Shown here piece by piece: positions 22,825 to 34,752 of a stretch of 64,000 bases of DNA. The notes below the pieces were generated by a model. That model saw only the letters and a program-made list of their open reading frames with translations, made no database searches and was not told the origin of the DNA. The position numbers and the translations under genes are program-made. This DNA comes from Sesamum alatum (Eukaryota > Streptophyta > Magnoliopsida > Lamiales > Pedaliaceae): contig JACGWO010000013.1 in assembly GCA_034509735.1 (NCBI GenBank), positions 14,652,136-14,716,135 on the forward strand. The letters run 5' to 3'. Within the stretch, counting starts at the first letter, position 1. Every line of letters starts with the position of its first letter.

Positions 22825-22985
22825 GTCGTACCGGCTGGCCGTGCGCGCGCTGACACATCCAGCTTGTGCGGCCAGCAGCGCTCGTGCACGCCCATGCACG
22901 CTAACGTTCAGCGCCCATGTGCACGCGCCCTGTGCGCGTGTTGTATCAGCCTGCTGCCAACTAGCAGCTGCTGCTGCTACTGTTG
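22825..22985 (-). other. G+C-rich leader island of element C
   Basis: A sharply bounded block is dominated by gcgcgc, cacgc and ggcc strings inside AT-rich leader, about 250 bases inside the primer binding site. Related islands sit at the same place in G, H and E. Confidence 0.7.
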
Positions 22986-23228
22986 TAATTTTTTTTTAAT
23001 TTATTCTGCACATGAAAAACTAAAATAAATACCCAGATTTCAGAAAATTCAATTTTCTAAAATCACTCAAATATCCATGATTAATCAACATAATTAAACA
23101 TGCAAATTTTAGCAAATAATTATGAAAATTAAAAGCAATAAACACATGCTTTTAAAATCGATCTAAACACATTGAACATCCTTGCACATGTAAAAATATG
23201 TAATCAATAGCCACATACACCGATCTGG

Positions 23229-23240
23229 GCTCTTATACCA
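23229..23240 (-). promoter_or_regulatory. Primer binding site of element C
   Basis: The plus strand gctcttatacca is one base off gctctgatacca, whose complement TGGTATCAGAGC matches the 3' end of initiator methionine tRNA, the usual copia primer. Confidence 0.8.
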
Positions 23241-23242
23241 CT

Positions 23243-25441
23243 TGAAAGAAAGCGGATCGGTCCGGGAACACGGCGGAAGCGCGGTGGAGGTAGAAAACTT
23301 GTGGAATAAAATAATTTAAATCACGTTCAGAGGGTGTTCCCTTGAACGTTCCTGGGCTATCAGTGTATAAACACAGAATATAAACATATAAAATAAACAA
23401 GCATTCGTAGCGATAGAATAAAGAATAAACCGAGAGCATAAATCTAAATGGGAATACCTTTCTCCATTTTGTATTTCGATCGGCTACACGATTTGATTCC
23501 TCCCGATGTACATCCACACGAGGTCCCAATGTAGAGATTCTCTAAAGTCGTCCACACCACACCGGGAGAGATCTCGTTTTTCTTTCTAGAGAAAAATGAA
23601 TCTAGAGGATGAAATCAAAGAAGGAATTGCAGTATCAAATTAGTGTTCCTTCTTGATCTTACTTTGTTTTTCAATTGATCCTAAATCAATGAAGCAACTA
23701 AGAAGATTTAGAGAGTAGAGAGAGAGGAGCCGAAAATATCTTGAGAGAGTGTGTAGAGAGTGTTCTTCTTTTTTCTAGAAAAAGATGAATATTTTGTCTT
23801 TGATGATAGTATATACACATATATATATATTTTATTAATGTGATTATTGGAATGTGTCTAGGTTCATCCAAGGATGTCTAGATACATTTCAATCAATCCC
23901 CATTAATCATCAATGAAGCCTACCATTTCATAAGGTATGATTTAATCATATCAAGTGAAAGAGGCTTGATTGGAATTGATTTGTCTCTTTTCAAGAGAGA
24001 CAAGTCAACTTGTCATCAAAGGCCTACAAGGCCAATTTTTGTATTTCCAAAAGAAGTAATTTTCGTCCATCCCTTTAGAAGAAGTCCAACTTCTTCTAAT
24101 TCCAAAAGTGGAATTACCACCTCTCTTGGGCCAAGATTTAATGGAGTGGATTTTATTGTAATCCAATTACAATAAGCCAAAGAATTAAATTATATTTAAT
24201 TCGTGATCCAGTAAATAATTCCCATTGATCTTTTAATCCAATTAAATGATCCAAGCTTCGATTCTCTACTTAATCGATAAATCTCATTTACCGATAAAAC
24301 AAGGGGCCGATACAATATCGGCCCATCCATCCAGTGGACAATCCCATAAGTAATTCAATTACTTATCATCCTTTGAAATTGACTCCAAGTCAATTCCTTC
24401 ACCTCCTCGGTGATTTGTGTGTGACCCTTTAGGTTCACCCTCAGCTAGACTTGGGTTCGTGTCCAACACGAGCCCGTCACCGTAGGTGGCTGTCTAGCAA
24501 CGGTCCCCTAGCACTAGAGACTAGGTGAATGTTGGCATGAACATTTAGGTGCTGATTCAGTACGGGTACGATCTTATTGTCTACCATCTCCCGGCGTTAG
24601 TCTAGGGTATGGAATTGCCATTCTTGACATCCTTGACTAGGCAACTATGCTTCATACCCAAGATGTGTTTACTCTATCGATCGATCAAGGAAATCCTTTC
24701 CAACTCAATCAATTGCTATGGCCACAGACTTTCAGAGTCTAAACAATCTAAGAGCGCATAGGAGACATCATGGTCATATACTGATGGGGGCAGATCCTAT
24801 CTTGAAATCCACCGTCCTCTACATACTCCAACTGCACTGGACAAGGCTTATAGTGACTATCTTACAAAATGATCACCTCTCGCCAGGTCCAAGATACATT
24901 CTTCGTATGCACGTGACTGCCATGATTCCTCAAGTTCGAGGACCAATGGCATACTATAGGAACCGGGAATTCCAATCATACCAACCAAGCCTCCAAGGGG
25001 TCCATATGACGATTCCCGTGAGTCAGTTCAGTCAGTCGACCACCTTGTCAACTAACCCACTAAAATTTCATAGACGACCTTCGTCTGTCGTCGATGAAAC
25101 TCGACACTCACTCAGAGAATGCAATACTTAGTGCAAGTCTCAATAGGACATTCAATGCCCAGTCTCGAGGTCCTCGACTTGGAACGCTTCAAACCAACCC
25201 TCAGAAGTTTGTTTCACAGTCGCTATCCAATGTGCATCCCAACTACATGGGTTATCGAATTGGTCTGTAGGCATTTGTTGTGATGTTGAAACGACGTTCA
25301 ATGTTAGTACTAAGCACTACAAACACAGTGCCAGTGATGAATACTTACTCTATTCATGAGGATAATATTGCTGTAATAAAGATTGACGAATAGTTTCCGA
25401 AATCGTCGATCCAATTGGCTTTCTGATCACCTATTCTAACA
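23243..25441 (-). repeat. 5' LTR of element C (2.2 kb)
   Basis: Plus-strand ends are tgaaagaaagcgg and attctaaca (TG...CA rule satisfied). The length is close to the LTRs of G and H. It contains the conserved caacggtcc/ctagagactagg block near 24478-24530 and a TATA-rich tract near 23812-23832. Confidence 0.85.
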
Positions 25442-26596
25442 GTATCGATAATAATATTATAATATCAAAAAGATATTGTTGATTGATCCAAATAGCATGG
25501 ACACGCGTATTAGGAAATTATCAAACGATACGACGAAAATCAGTATAGGATGTGAAAAGTTCTAAAAAAGTAATAAATCTATAAAATAAAATACAAATAA
25601 CAATGCATGTTAAAGAAGTTTTAGAATAAAATTAAATAAAACTTTTATTTTCGGAAAAAAAAAGTTATAAGTTATTCGTAATTAGTAAATAAGAAAATAT
25701 TCAGTTTACATGCAATAAAATATTAAGTAAATCATATTGCATAGAGTTTCACCCAAAACAAGTCAAATTTTATTAATAAATAAAGCATTAACGTGATGAT
25801 TAACGGTCTAATGCAAAGATAAGACTGAAAAATTGGTTAGTGGAAGGAGAGAAGAGGAAGAAGTTGTTATGGACGATTATAAAATAAGTGTGAAATAAAA
25901 TGAAGGTTTTCTTAGATTACGTTTTTCGCAACGGATTTTACCATGGAACGATATTTCCGTTCCCAAATTGTTTGCAAAATAAAGAATTTTAACATAGTGG
26001 ATTACAACTGTCGCAAACATACTGAAACAGAGAGATCCGTTGTAAAGACCGTTGCAAATGCAACGACTCAATAATTAATGCCTACAGCTGTAACGTATGG
26101 ATTGCGACAAATTCATAGGTCGTTGCAAATACCGTTACAAAATTTATCGGCAAGTTTGCAACGGAAAAACATCGGTCGCCAAATCGGTTGCAAACATGAA
26201 ATGCATTATGCAACGACGTGTTTTCGTGCAAATGCGTTGCAAATTCTTTGCAACGGATGTAATTAGAAGCTTTGAAGCAAAGCATACAATGAAAGATTTT
26301 CGCTGCAAAAACAGTTGGAAGTTTGCATTGGAATTTGTCGTTGCAACATTTTGTCACGACCTTTGCAACTAGTGATGTTGAATGTGCGGCATCTTAAACT
26401 TGACCAAATTTTACAATGGAATATTGCAGTGGGTAGTCCTTTGCAAAATGTCATTGTTATTCTGCAACGGAATTTGCAACGATAATGTAAAAAAAATCAG
26501 AATTCATTGCAAAGGCATGGCAAAATTCGTTGTGAATTTGCAATGGACCAATCCATTGCAAAATGTCTGTTGCTATAAGCATATTTTTTTGTAGTG
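25442..26596. mobile_element. CACTA (En/Spm-type) transposon terminus with subterminal repeats
   Basis: The right end is tttttttgtagtg (26584-26596), the inverse of the canonical CACTACAAAAAAA terminus. From about 25915 to 26580 the DNA is packed with short motifs of the type ttgcaacgg, gttgcaaa and gcaacg in both orientations, the subterminal transposase-binding repeats typical of CACTA elements. No transposase is visible. 25442-25910 is AT-rich, unassigned and may be internal to it. The left terminus was not found, so this is a truncated copy or half an element split by the insertion of C. Confidence 0.75.
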
Positions 26597-27529
26597 CGGA
26601 AAAGCTTGTCACCATGGGTGGCTGTCTAGTAATGGTCCATGGAACTAGAGACTAGATAAAAGTTGGCATGAATATTTAGGCTCCGAGTTCCATATGGATA
26701 TGATGCTTCCATCAACCGTATCCCCGTCTTAGTCTAAGGCATGAAATTGAGCTTCAGTTCTCATCCCTGACTATGCAGTTATGTTTTATACTTGACAAGT
26801 GTTTACTCTATTGATCCGATCTAGGAAACCCATCCCCAAAGACTTTGAGAGTCTAAACCATCTCAGAGTTCATAGGAGAACTTACTGTCACAATAGTGAC
26901 AAGGGATGCATCTGTCTTTGGAATCCATCGTCCCATTACATACTCTGACTGCACTGGACAACGCTATGATGACCATACATAACGATACAGTCACTGCTCG
27001 CCAGATCCAAGATACAATCTTTATATGTAAGTGATTGTCATTATTCCTCAAATTCGAGTACTAATCCCATACTATTAGAATCGAGAATTTCAGTCATACT
27101 GACAAATCCTCCATATGACGATTCCCACGAGCCAATTCAGTCAGTCGACTACATTGCCAACCAATCAACTAAAATTGCATAGACGATCTACGTCTGCCAC
27201 CGATGAAACTCCGCACTCACCCAATGAATGCAATACTTAGTGCTCAGTCTTGAGGTTCTCGACTTGGAACGCTTCAGTCTAACCCTTAGAAGTTGGTTTC
27301 ATAGCCGCCAACCCTATGTGCAGCCCAACTCCAGGGGTTTAACAATTTAGTCTGTGGGCATTCGTTGTGATGTTAAAATATCGTTTAACGTGAGTAGTGA
27401 GCACAACAAACACTAGTTCCATAGATGAATACTCACTCTATTCATCATGTCAATATTACTTTAATAAAAATCGACGAATAGTTTTCAGAACTGCCAAACC
27501 ACTTGGCTTCTTGTTCACCTATTCTAACA
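26597..27529 (-). repeat. 3' LTR remnant of element D
   Basis: It is collinear with the right half of the LTR of C (from about 24475 on), for example the gtcaccatgggtggctgtct block at 26613, and ends in attctaaca before the degenerate polypurine tract atctccgacat (27530-27540). The first part of the LTR is missing up to the CACTA terminus. Confidence 0.8.
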
Positions 27530-30500
27530 ATCTCCGACATGACCTTAAAATAAATTACTTATGTGACTCAAACCATCTAAGTATGATAATCTACAATATC
27601 GGCTTGGTTTCGTCGGTCTACTATATTTTTTCTGCCGAAGCAATACGGTCCAACCGTATGTTGCTTCTTCCTACCATCGCTACATGCAGATGATGGTTAT
27701 CTAAGATTTTTCATGGATCTTATGATGAGATCTCGGGTCTTAAAGCTTTTGCCATAGCCTAGTTGTCAATCTCCAAGGCAACTATTAGCTCAGCCGTGCT
27801 AGGCATCACATCCATCTAATGAATGCAGTTTTTATCCAAACGACTTCAAAAGTCGCCATATACTACACTTTCATGTTGTGGTATCCTACTTGGAACCTTT
27901 CCAAGCAACCACATTAAGTCCAAACATACGTGGTATTGAGACTAAACTTTATTCACATGATTCTGGAACCTAATATCGCTATATCCTTCCAGAATCAACT
28001 CCCCATAAGTGTGCATTAAGAACAACTCTTTAATCTTATTTAGGTATTAAAGACTGCTCTCAATTGCTATCTACTGCCTTATCAGTGCAGGCACGATATC
28101 TATTGTTATGCCCAAAGCATAAACAACATCAGGCCAGGAACATCATTCGCATGATGCCTACAGCAAAGATGTAGGAATGTCAAATATCTAAGCTTTCTTA
28201 TTAGTCTACCATGACTAAGTCTTGAACAACTTAACCCTCTCTATAGAAATCCAAATCCCTTCCTGGAGAATTGCATGAACAACACTCGTATATCATAGTG
28301 TTTTCTAACATCTTAAATTCATTTCAAACGAACAAGACGTTACACACTTAACACTCGGAACACAACTTTACTCACTAACCTTAGGTCTCGTTATGGATCG
28401 AGTTATCCTATGTATGAGCTCGTCAAAACGAACATTCCAATTGCATGAAATCTCAACCCTAATTTAAGTAATTTTCATGACGGATTCCATAGCTTTAAGC
28501 CATTGATCCGATCCCGATATCCAACATCACTTCTCCTTGCATCTTTTGGATCATAATCTAATTGACCGGTTAGACTTAGAAACTTGTACCTTTCAGATAT
28601 CTAAGGTATTCTGGTCGTCTCTCGGAAGACTGAAATATACTTATTGAAAAAACTCGATTACAGATGATGTTTGCATTATCCTGCAAGTCACCTGTACAAA
28701 ACCAGACCTTGAGTCTAGTTTGTCACCGCTAAGTCCCTTGACGTATGTAGGACCATCCCACATGCTCAAGCACTTTGTAGGACCCATGTTTGCTATACCA
28801 TATCCGGCATGGTAACTAGAAGCATCCACCCCACTTCAATTATCCCCCTAATGTATTAAAACCTTCCAAAAGAAAAAAAAAGAAAAACCCTGACCTTATA
28901 ACTCCTTCAATTTTGTAGTTTGAAAAATTTTATTTTACCCTTATTAAAAATTGATTTATGAAACAAAAAATAAAGGGATTTTTAAAATACCAAAACCACT
29001 ATTTTTTGAAATTTTGTCTAACTCTACTTTCAGTCATTTGTCGAGCTCTTTTTTATTTTTAAAATTCTAGAGTATTTGTAGCTCATTTATTTTAGTTCCA
29101 GTTATTTTTGAAATCAAGTTAAAGATAAATTTATACATGCATATAATTACCACATTTATATAATTACCATATACATATAGATATATATTACAAATATATC
29201 TTAATTGTAAGTTTGTTTAAGTAAATATATAAAAATATATATTTTACTTTATTTTATTTTATTTGTCAAACAAGTGAAACTAAAATATAATGAGCTCCAA
29301 GTACTTTAGGATTACGAAAATAAAAAGAGCTCGATGAACAAGTGAAATTAGAATTAGACAGAGCTTCGACAAAGAGTGATTTTAGTATTTTAGACCATTT
29401 AATGTTTTTTAGAAAGTATTATTTAGTAAGGGTAAAATAGACTTTTTAAATTTAAAAATTAAAGGAGTTCGAAGGTCAGGGATTTTTTGAAGGTTTTAAT
29501 ACTTTAAAAAAGTATTAAAGTTCCATGTTTAAACCATAAGAAAGTTCCATGTTTAACCCATAAGAAAGTGGGGTAGATATTTCAGGGGGGGTAATTGATG
29601 TGGGGTGGATACTTCAGGGTTGGTAACTGTATTTAACCCATAAGAAAGTTTCATTTTCTCAACTTGGCAACTTTTCATGTCCATGTCTAAACGAGTTAAG
29701 GTAATTCTGTGAAACGTCGATCAAACCAAGTCCAACAAGATTCTATTTCTCCCTTATCAGAGACTGTTCAAATATGGCTCTCTAGGAATAATCCCACCGG
29801 GTGAGAATTTTATTCTAAATCGGATATTCAAGAGCTCTTACTAAATACATGCCCCTTCGATCCAATTGAAAGGTTTAATTTTGCAACAAACTTTGGTTCA
29901 CAGCTCCAAGTATAATACCTCGAACCTACCTAAGGTACTTAGACTTGTGAACTCCCTTTTGGTCTTGTGTATTCTGCAACCTACAGATGTATGTATTGAA
30001 TCCAATCCAATAGACTACTGGCAAGCCCACTTTATCCTATAAAGAGCTTCACGGTCTTTTCCTTCTAAAAAAGATTTGCAAGCTAGCGGGTTCAAATAGT
30101 CCATTCCTAGACTATCTGAATCTACTAATCTCCTTACCCTAACTAGAGGAAATTGACATAGCATTGCATGCCAAGATTTGTAAGTTTATCTTGATTATTC
30201 ATTTTCGATTGTTTGTTCGTGAATTCATAATCTATTTACGGGAAACTATTAAATTAATCATGTAACCAACCCAGTACATAAGAATCGTCATTCTTTGTCC
30301 AATAAAGAAACTTTATTGATCAAAACATGTAATCTCATATTCTCCAACAATAAAAGAAAATATAGCTTGATCTTGCTAGGCTACATAGTTCCTATTAACT
30401 CTATCCTAACATGATCACCATTTGGCTAAGCCTAACTAGTCATCTAGCCTTTGCCGTAACAACCATGCCATCACTAAGCTTAGGACCGTCGGTCTTAGGT

Positions 30501-30765
30501 TTCTACTCGTTATCACCACCTACAAACCATTGACAGATTATGAACAACTAGTATCCGCTACCAATGAAGTACACTAGTACTCATGTTAAAGTTGAAATCA
30601 AATTACATTCACTGTACAGGAATTTAGGACACTGCCTCTTCCACTGCCTCTTTTTCTGGTAGTTAATGCGGACATCATTTGAAATCTTTGACTACCAAAC
30701 TCTCTTCCTCTTATATTTATCCCCGCCCAGCGGTGTAATAGGATCACTCAAAGTGCTGGAAGATA
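27530..30765 (-). pseudogene. Decayed pol and partial gag of element D
   Basis: It is collinear with C and H: RNase H end near 27700, integrase near 30010-30180 (ccaatagactactggcaag), gag zinc-knuckle region near 30640-30750 (opposite E near 57720). No usable frame remains. At about 30765 the gag sequence jumps directly into LTR sequence, so the rest of gag, the leader, the primer binding site and the first few hundred LTR bases are deleted. The foldback element at 28818-29620 interrupts it. Confidence 0.75.
28818..29620. mobile_element. 803-bp foldback transposon with 8-bp target duplication
   Basis: It is flanked by tggtaact on both sides (28810-28817 and 29621-29628). The two arms (about 28818-29100 and 29270-29620) are long inverted copies. 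gcatccaccccacttcaatt mirrors ggtggatacttcag; aaccctgacctta mirrors aaggtcagggatt; gtcgagctctttt mirrors aaaagagctcgat; ttagttccag mirrors tggaactaa. The loop (29100-29270) is AT-rich with no ORF. In C the uninterrupted target reads tatggtaactcgatg. An 8-bp duplication is typical of hAT elements; superfamily is otherwise uncertain. Confidence 0.8.
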
Positions 30766-32106
30766 AAAATCAAAAGAACTACACTATCTATTGGTGTATC
30801 CATTTGATATTGCTTTATTCTTCAATTGATCCTAGACCAATGAAGAAACAAAGGGGATGAGAGTGAGAGGGAGAGAGAGACAGGCGTCCGATCTTGGCTA
30901 GAGAGGAGAGCAAGTGATTTTTCTTTTCCTAAAAAAAAATCGTAGTAAGACCTCTTCTATGGATGAATTATGTATATACATATATATACATAATTCATGG
31001 AACTAATGAAATGTGTCTAGATACATCCTAGACATATCTAGATACATTCCAATCAATCATCAATCAAGTATGTCATCACAAGGTATGATCAAATCATACC
31101 AAGTGAAGAAAGCTTGATTGGGGTTGACTTGTTCCTTTCCAAAAGGGACCTATTTATCCAAAAATAGGCCTTATGGCCAACTTTTATGCTCTATTTCAAG
31201 AGCAAAAATCGGCCATCCACTTATGGGAAGAGTCCAACGCTTCTCTTTCCAAAAGTGGAAGTCGACTTGTCTCTCGGGCCATAACTTAACGGACTGAGCC
31301 TCATATTAATTCAATTATAATAAGTCTAATAAATCCTATGAATTAAATCCAATTTCATTCAATGCCAAATAAATTATATGAAATAGTCTTTTATTTCGAT
31401 TAAAAGTCTTAAGCCTGTAGCTCTCTTTAATTAATAACTCCTATTTGTTAATTAGTGTGGGCCCGATAAAATATCGGCCCGTCTACCTGATGGACCATCC
31501 CATAAATAATTCAATTATTTATTATCTTCTAGAATTAACCCCAAGTTAATTCCTTCACCTCTTAGGTGATTTTGTTATGACTATTTAGGTTCACCTTCAG
31601 TTAGAGTTGGGCTTGTGTCCAACAGAAGCCCATCACCATGTGTGGCCGTCTAGAAATGGTCCATAACACTAGAGACTAAGTGAATATTGGCGTGAATATT
31701 TAGGCTCATGATTTCGCACGGGTATGGTCCTTTCGTCTACTGTCTCCCGGCCTTAGTTTAAGGCATAAAATTCGGCATCGGTTCCCATCCTAAACAAGAC
31801 AGCTCTGCTTAGTACTCATGACCTCGTTCACTTCATTGATTCGACATAGGAAGTCATTTCCTATTTGATCAATAATTGTGGCCACAGATTTAGAAAGCAT
31901 GAAAGCATCTCCGAGTACATAAGAGGTACCGCCGTTATATACTGACAGGGGACGAATCATCTTCTTGAAACCTACCGTCCTTGCAACACATTCTGATTGC
32001 ACTGGACAAGGCTTATAATGAACATGTCCATTACATGATCACCACTCGCCAGATCCAAGATACAACATTGTGTGCACGTGACTATTATGGTTTCTCAAGT
32101 TTGAGG
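30766..32106 (-). repeat. 5' LTR of element D, first piece
   Basis: It is collinear with 23610-24955 of the LTR of C (ttcaattgatcctagacc, gggcccgataaaatatcggc, actagagactaag blocks). It ends at the TGAGG duplication where G is inserted. Confidence 0.8.
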
Positions 32107-34332
32107 TGTTAGAATAGGTGACCAGAAAGCCAATAAGTTTGGCGATTTGTAACCTATCTGACAACTTGATGTAAATGTAATATTATTATGTGATGAATAA
32201 GATTAGTATTCGTCACCAATGGTACCTTCTTTGTTGCGGTCATCTTACATTTGTTAAAACGGTGTTTAACTTATATCGCAACAAAGCCCACAGACCATGG
32301 ATAACAACTCATGCAGTTGGGCCACGCATTGGATGGTGGTCATGAAACCAACTGATTAAGAGTTGGGTCTGAAACGTTCCAAGTCGAGGACCTCGAGACA
32401 GGGCATCGAGAGTCCTATTGAGACTTGCGTCAAGAGCCGTGTTCATTGGATGAGTGCCGTGTTTCATCGGCGACAGGCGTGGGACGCCTACACGATCTTG
32501 ATGGGTTGGTCGACTGGGGTCGAGCTGACTGGACTGACTCGCGGGGATCATCATATGGAAGCCTTGGAGGCTTGGTCGGTATGATTGATTTTCCCCGGTT
32601 CCGATAGTACGGGAGTAATCCTCAGACTTGAGGAATCATGGCAGTCGCGTGCACAGGACGGTTGTATCTTGGATCTGGCGAAAGGTAATCATTCTGTAAG
32701 ATGATTATCATAAGCCTTGTCCAGTGCAGTCAGAATGTGTAGCGAGGACGGTGGATTCCAAGAAGAGGATTCGTCCCCTGTCAGTATGTGACAGAGGTAT
32801 CTCCTATGCACTCGGAGACACGTTCATGTTGTTTGAAGCTGTGGCCACAGTGGTTGGTCGAACAGGGAATGGTTTCCTGTGTCGATGCAATGAAGTATAC
32901 GTGGTCTCGAGTATTAAGCATACATGCCTAGTCAATAATGGGAACCGACGCCCAATTCCATACCCTAGACTAAGGCCGGGAGACGGTAGACGGAAGGATC
33001 GTATCCGTACGTAATCGACGCCTGAATATTCACGCCAATTCACCTAGTCTCTAGTGCCATGGACCGTTGCTAGACGGCCACCCATGGTAACGGGCCATTG
33101 TGGGACACGGGCCCAAGTCTAGTGGAGGGTGAACCTAAAGGGTCACACACAAATCACCGAGGAGGTTGAGAGATCGACTTGGAGTCAATCTCGAAGGATA
33201 AAATAAGTAATTGGATTACTTAAGGGAAAGTCCATTGGATGGACCGGCCGATATTGTATCGGGCTTCCGTTTAATCGGTAAATTGGATTTTCGATTAAAT
33301 ATGGAAAGTTGAGATGTTGAGACGTTGGATCTTTTAATTGGATTAAAAGAGCAACGGGAATAATTTAAATGGACATTAAATTGGATTTAATGTTGGGTTC
33401 ATCGTAATTGGATCACGATAAAACCCGGTCCGTTAAATTATACCCGAGAGGAAAAATAATTCTTGTTTTGGAATAGGAAGAATAGGACTTCTTCCCTTAA
33501 TTAAACATGGCCGACATGCTCCCTTGGAGGAAGCAAAATCAGCCATGTTTCATGCTAGGTGGTATGTCGACTTATCTCTTTTGGAAAGAGACAAATCAAC
33601 TCCAATCAAGCTCTTCCCTTTTGGTATGATTTGATCATACCATAAATTTTGGTAGGCTTGATTGAAGAATTGATGGTGATTGATTGGAATGAATCTAGAC
33701 ATCCTTGAATGAACCTAGACACATTCCAATAATCACATTAATTATGTATATATATTAGAATATACAACACCAAGCATAAGTGATTCATTATTCATCTTTT
33801 TCTAAGAAAAAGAGAAGACAAAAATCCCTCTCCTCTCTCTCAAATTTCGTGCTCTCTCCCTCTCCCACACTTGTGTTCTTCACTTGATTTTGAATCAAGA
33901 AGAAGAACAAAGTAGGTTTAAGAGAACACTAATTCATAGTGTTCTTCTCTTAAACCGATTCATTCTAAACCCGTTCTTTTCTAGCAAGAAGAACGTGCGT
34001 TTCTTCCGGTGTGGTGTGGATCACCTTTGGAGAATCCATACGTTTGGATTCGTGAGCATTCCGGAGAAGGAACAACGCAAGTAGCTAGGAGCATACGCTA
34101 AACAATCAAAGGTAACGGTTTATTACGCTTTGATTGATTTCATTTATACATCTATGCCCTATGTGCTTAAATATATGTTTTAATATTTATACATCCTACA
34201 TCGAATGCCCGATTGAGCACCCAAGGGTACATCCCTTGGGATTCGCATATTTTGAATTTGATTTAAATTTAAGCACAATTTATCGCTTTCTCGCTTCCGC
34301 TCGCGCTCCCGGGCGGATCCGCTTGTCCTGCA
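32107..34332 (+). repeat. 5' LTR of element G (2.2 kb)
   Basis: It begins tgttagaataggtgacc and ends cttgtcctgca. A TATA-like gtatatatatt lies at 33749-33758, followed by a CT-rich tract (33830-33870). The conserved ccatggaccgttgctagac block is at 33057-33090. An open frame of 96 codons at 32724-33014 is probably incidental. Confidence 0.92.
33749..33758 (+). promoter_or_regulatory. Candidate TATA box in 5' LTR of G
   Basis: gtatatatatt lies in the right third of the LTR, upstream of a pyrimidine-rich tract. H and E have TATA boxes at the corresponding place on the other strand. Confidence 0.5.
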
Positions 34333-34334
34333 AG

Positions 34335-34346
34335 TGGTATCAGAGC
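34335..34346 (+). promoter_or_regulatory. Primer binding site of element G
   Basis: tggtatcagagc, complementary to the 3' end of initiator methionine tRNA, two bases after the LTR end. It is a perfect match to the standard copia primer binding site. Confidence 0.95.
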
Positions 34347-34587
34347 CCGGTTCGATATAAGGGGCATAGATCTATGTGTTTGGCATGATCTACTTGCTTT
34401 TAAATGGCTTTATTGGCATGTTAGATTACATAAATATATGAATAATATGATGATTCAATTGTTTCGATTTAATGGACTTTTGGCATGCTTAATTTTGTTA
34501 GATTGGATCTAAAATTGCATGTTTATTTTCAGAATAATATTACTGTTATTGTGCTGAAACAGTTTTGAAAAAAAAAAATTTTTTTGA

Positions 34588-34752
34588 TCGTGCCGGCAGT
34601 GGCCGCGCGCAGGCGGGCGCCTGCGTGCGAACGCTACGCACAGGGGCGCGCGGGCGCGCTGTGCGCAGCCGGCCGCTGCTGGCCGAGGCACAGCGCGCGC
34701 ACGCGTTGCCCTGTGCGCGCGGCCGGCCGGCCAGCACAGCGGCTGGGCTGTT
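34588..34752 (+). other. G+C-rich leader island of element G
   Basis: A run of about 165 bases is made almost only of G and C (cgcgcgcaggcgggcgcctg and similar), with strong self-complementarity. It is bounded on both sides by poly-A/T tracts (aaaaaaaaaaatttttttga on the left, ttttttgactttttc on the right). Confidence 0.85.

Larger units (their letters stand above)
21354..23228 (-). other. Leader (5' untranslated region) of element C
   Basis: This is a long leader, similar in order to the leaders of G, H and E. It has a tgggctTgggatc block (21490), two CACGACTCGTG-like palindromes (one damaged near 21724, one at about 21803), the CACTG-AGCCCG-CAGTG hairpin at 22089-22104, and a G+C-rich island at 22825-22985. 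No conserved ORF is seen. Confidence 0.7.
17757..25441 (-). mobile_element. Ty1/copia element C, degenerate (non-autonomous lineage)
   Basis: Components on the minus strand are the 5' LTR (23243-25441), primer binding site (23229-23240), leader (21354-23242), gag remnant (about 20741-21353), decayed pol (18064-20740), polypurine tract (18064-18074) and a truncated 3' LTR (17757-18063). The interior is about 5.2 kb, the normal length for gag-pol, but almost no coding frame survives. It shares derived non-coding sequence with D and H (see findings). A right-hand target duplication cannot be tested, because the left end is truncated. Confidence 0.85.

Noticed and set aside
18064..23242. Possible host gene hidden in the long non-coding interior of C
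   Set aside because: The whole stretch aligns in order with copia gag-pol and leader of neighbouring elements.
25310..25325. cactacaaa string as the missing left CACTA terminus
   Set aside because: It lies inside the LTR of C, where the other copy reads cacaacaaa (about 17938), so it is a chance substitution.
26082..26372. Open frames on both strands between 26078 and 26594
   Set aside because: They are by-products of the repeated ttgcaacgg/gttgcaaa subterminal motifs of the CACTA terminus.
25910..26580. Possible CRISPR-like or satellite array because of dense short repeats
   Set aside because: Repeat spacing is irregular, motifs are in both orientations and the block ends in a CACTA terminus; it is plant DNA.
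32724..33014. 96-codon open frame present in both LTRs of G (also at 50554-50844), with a 70-codon counterpart in D (31790-32002, minus)
   Set aside because: It recurs because the LTR itself is repeated and conserved. The counterpart in C is broken and there is no recognisable domain, so a protein is not supported.
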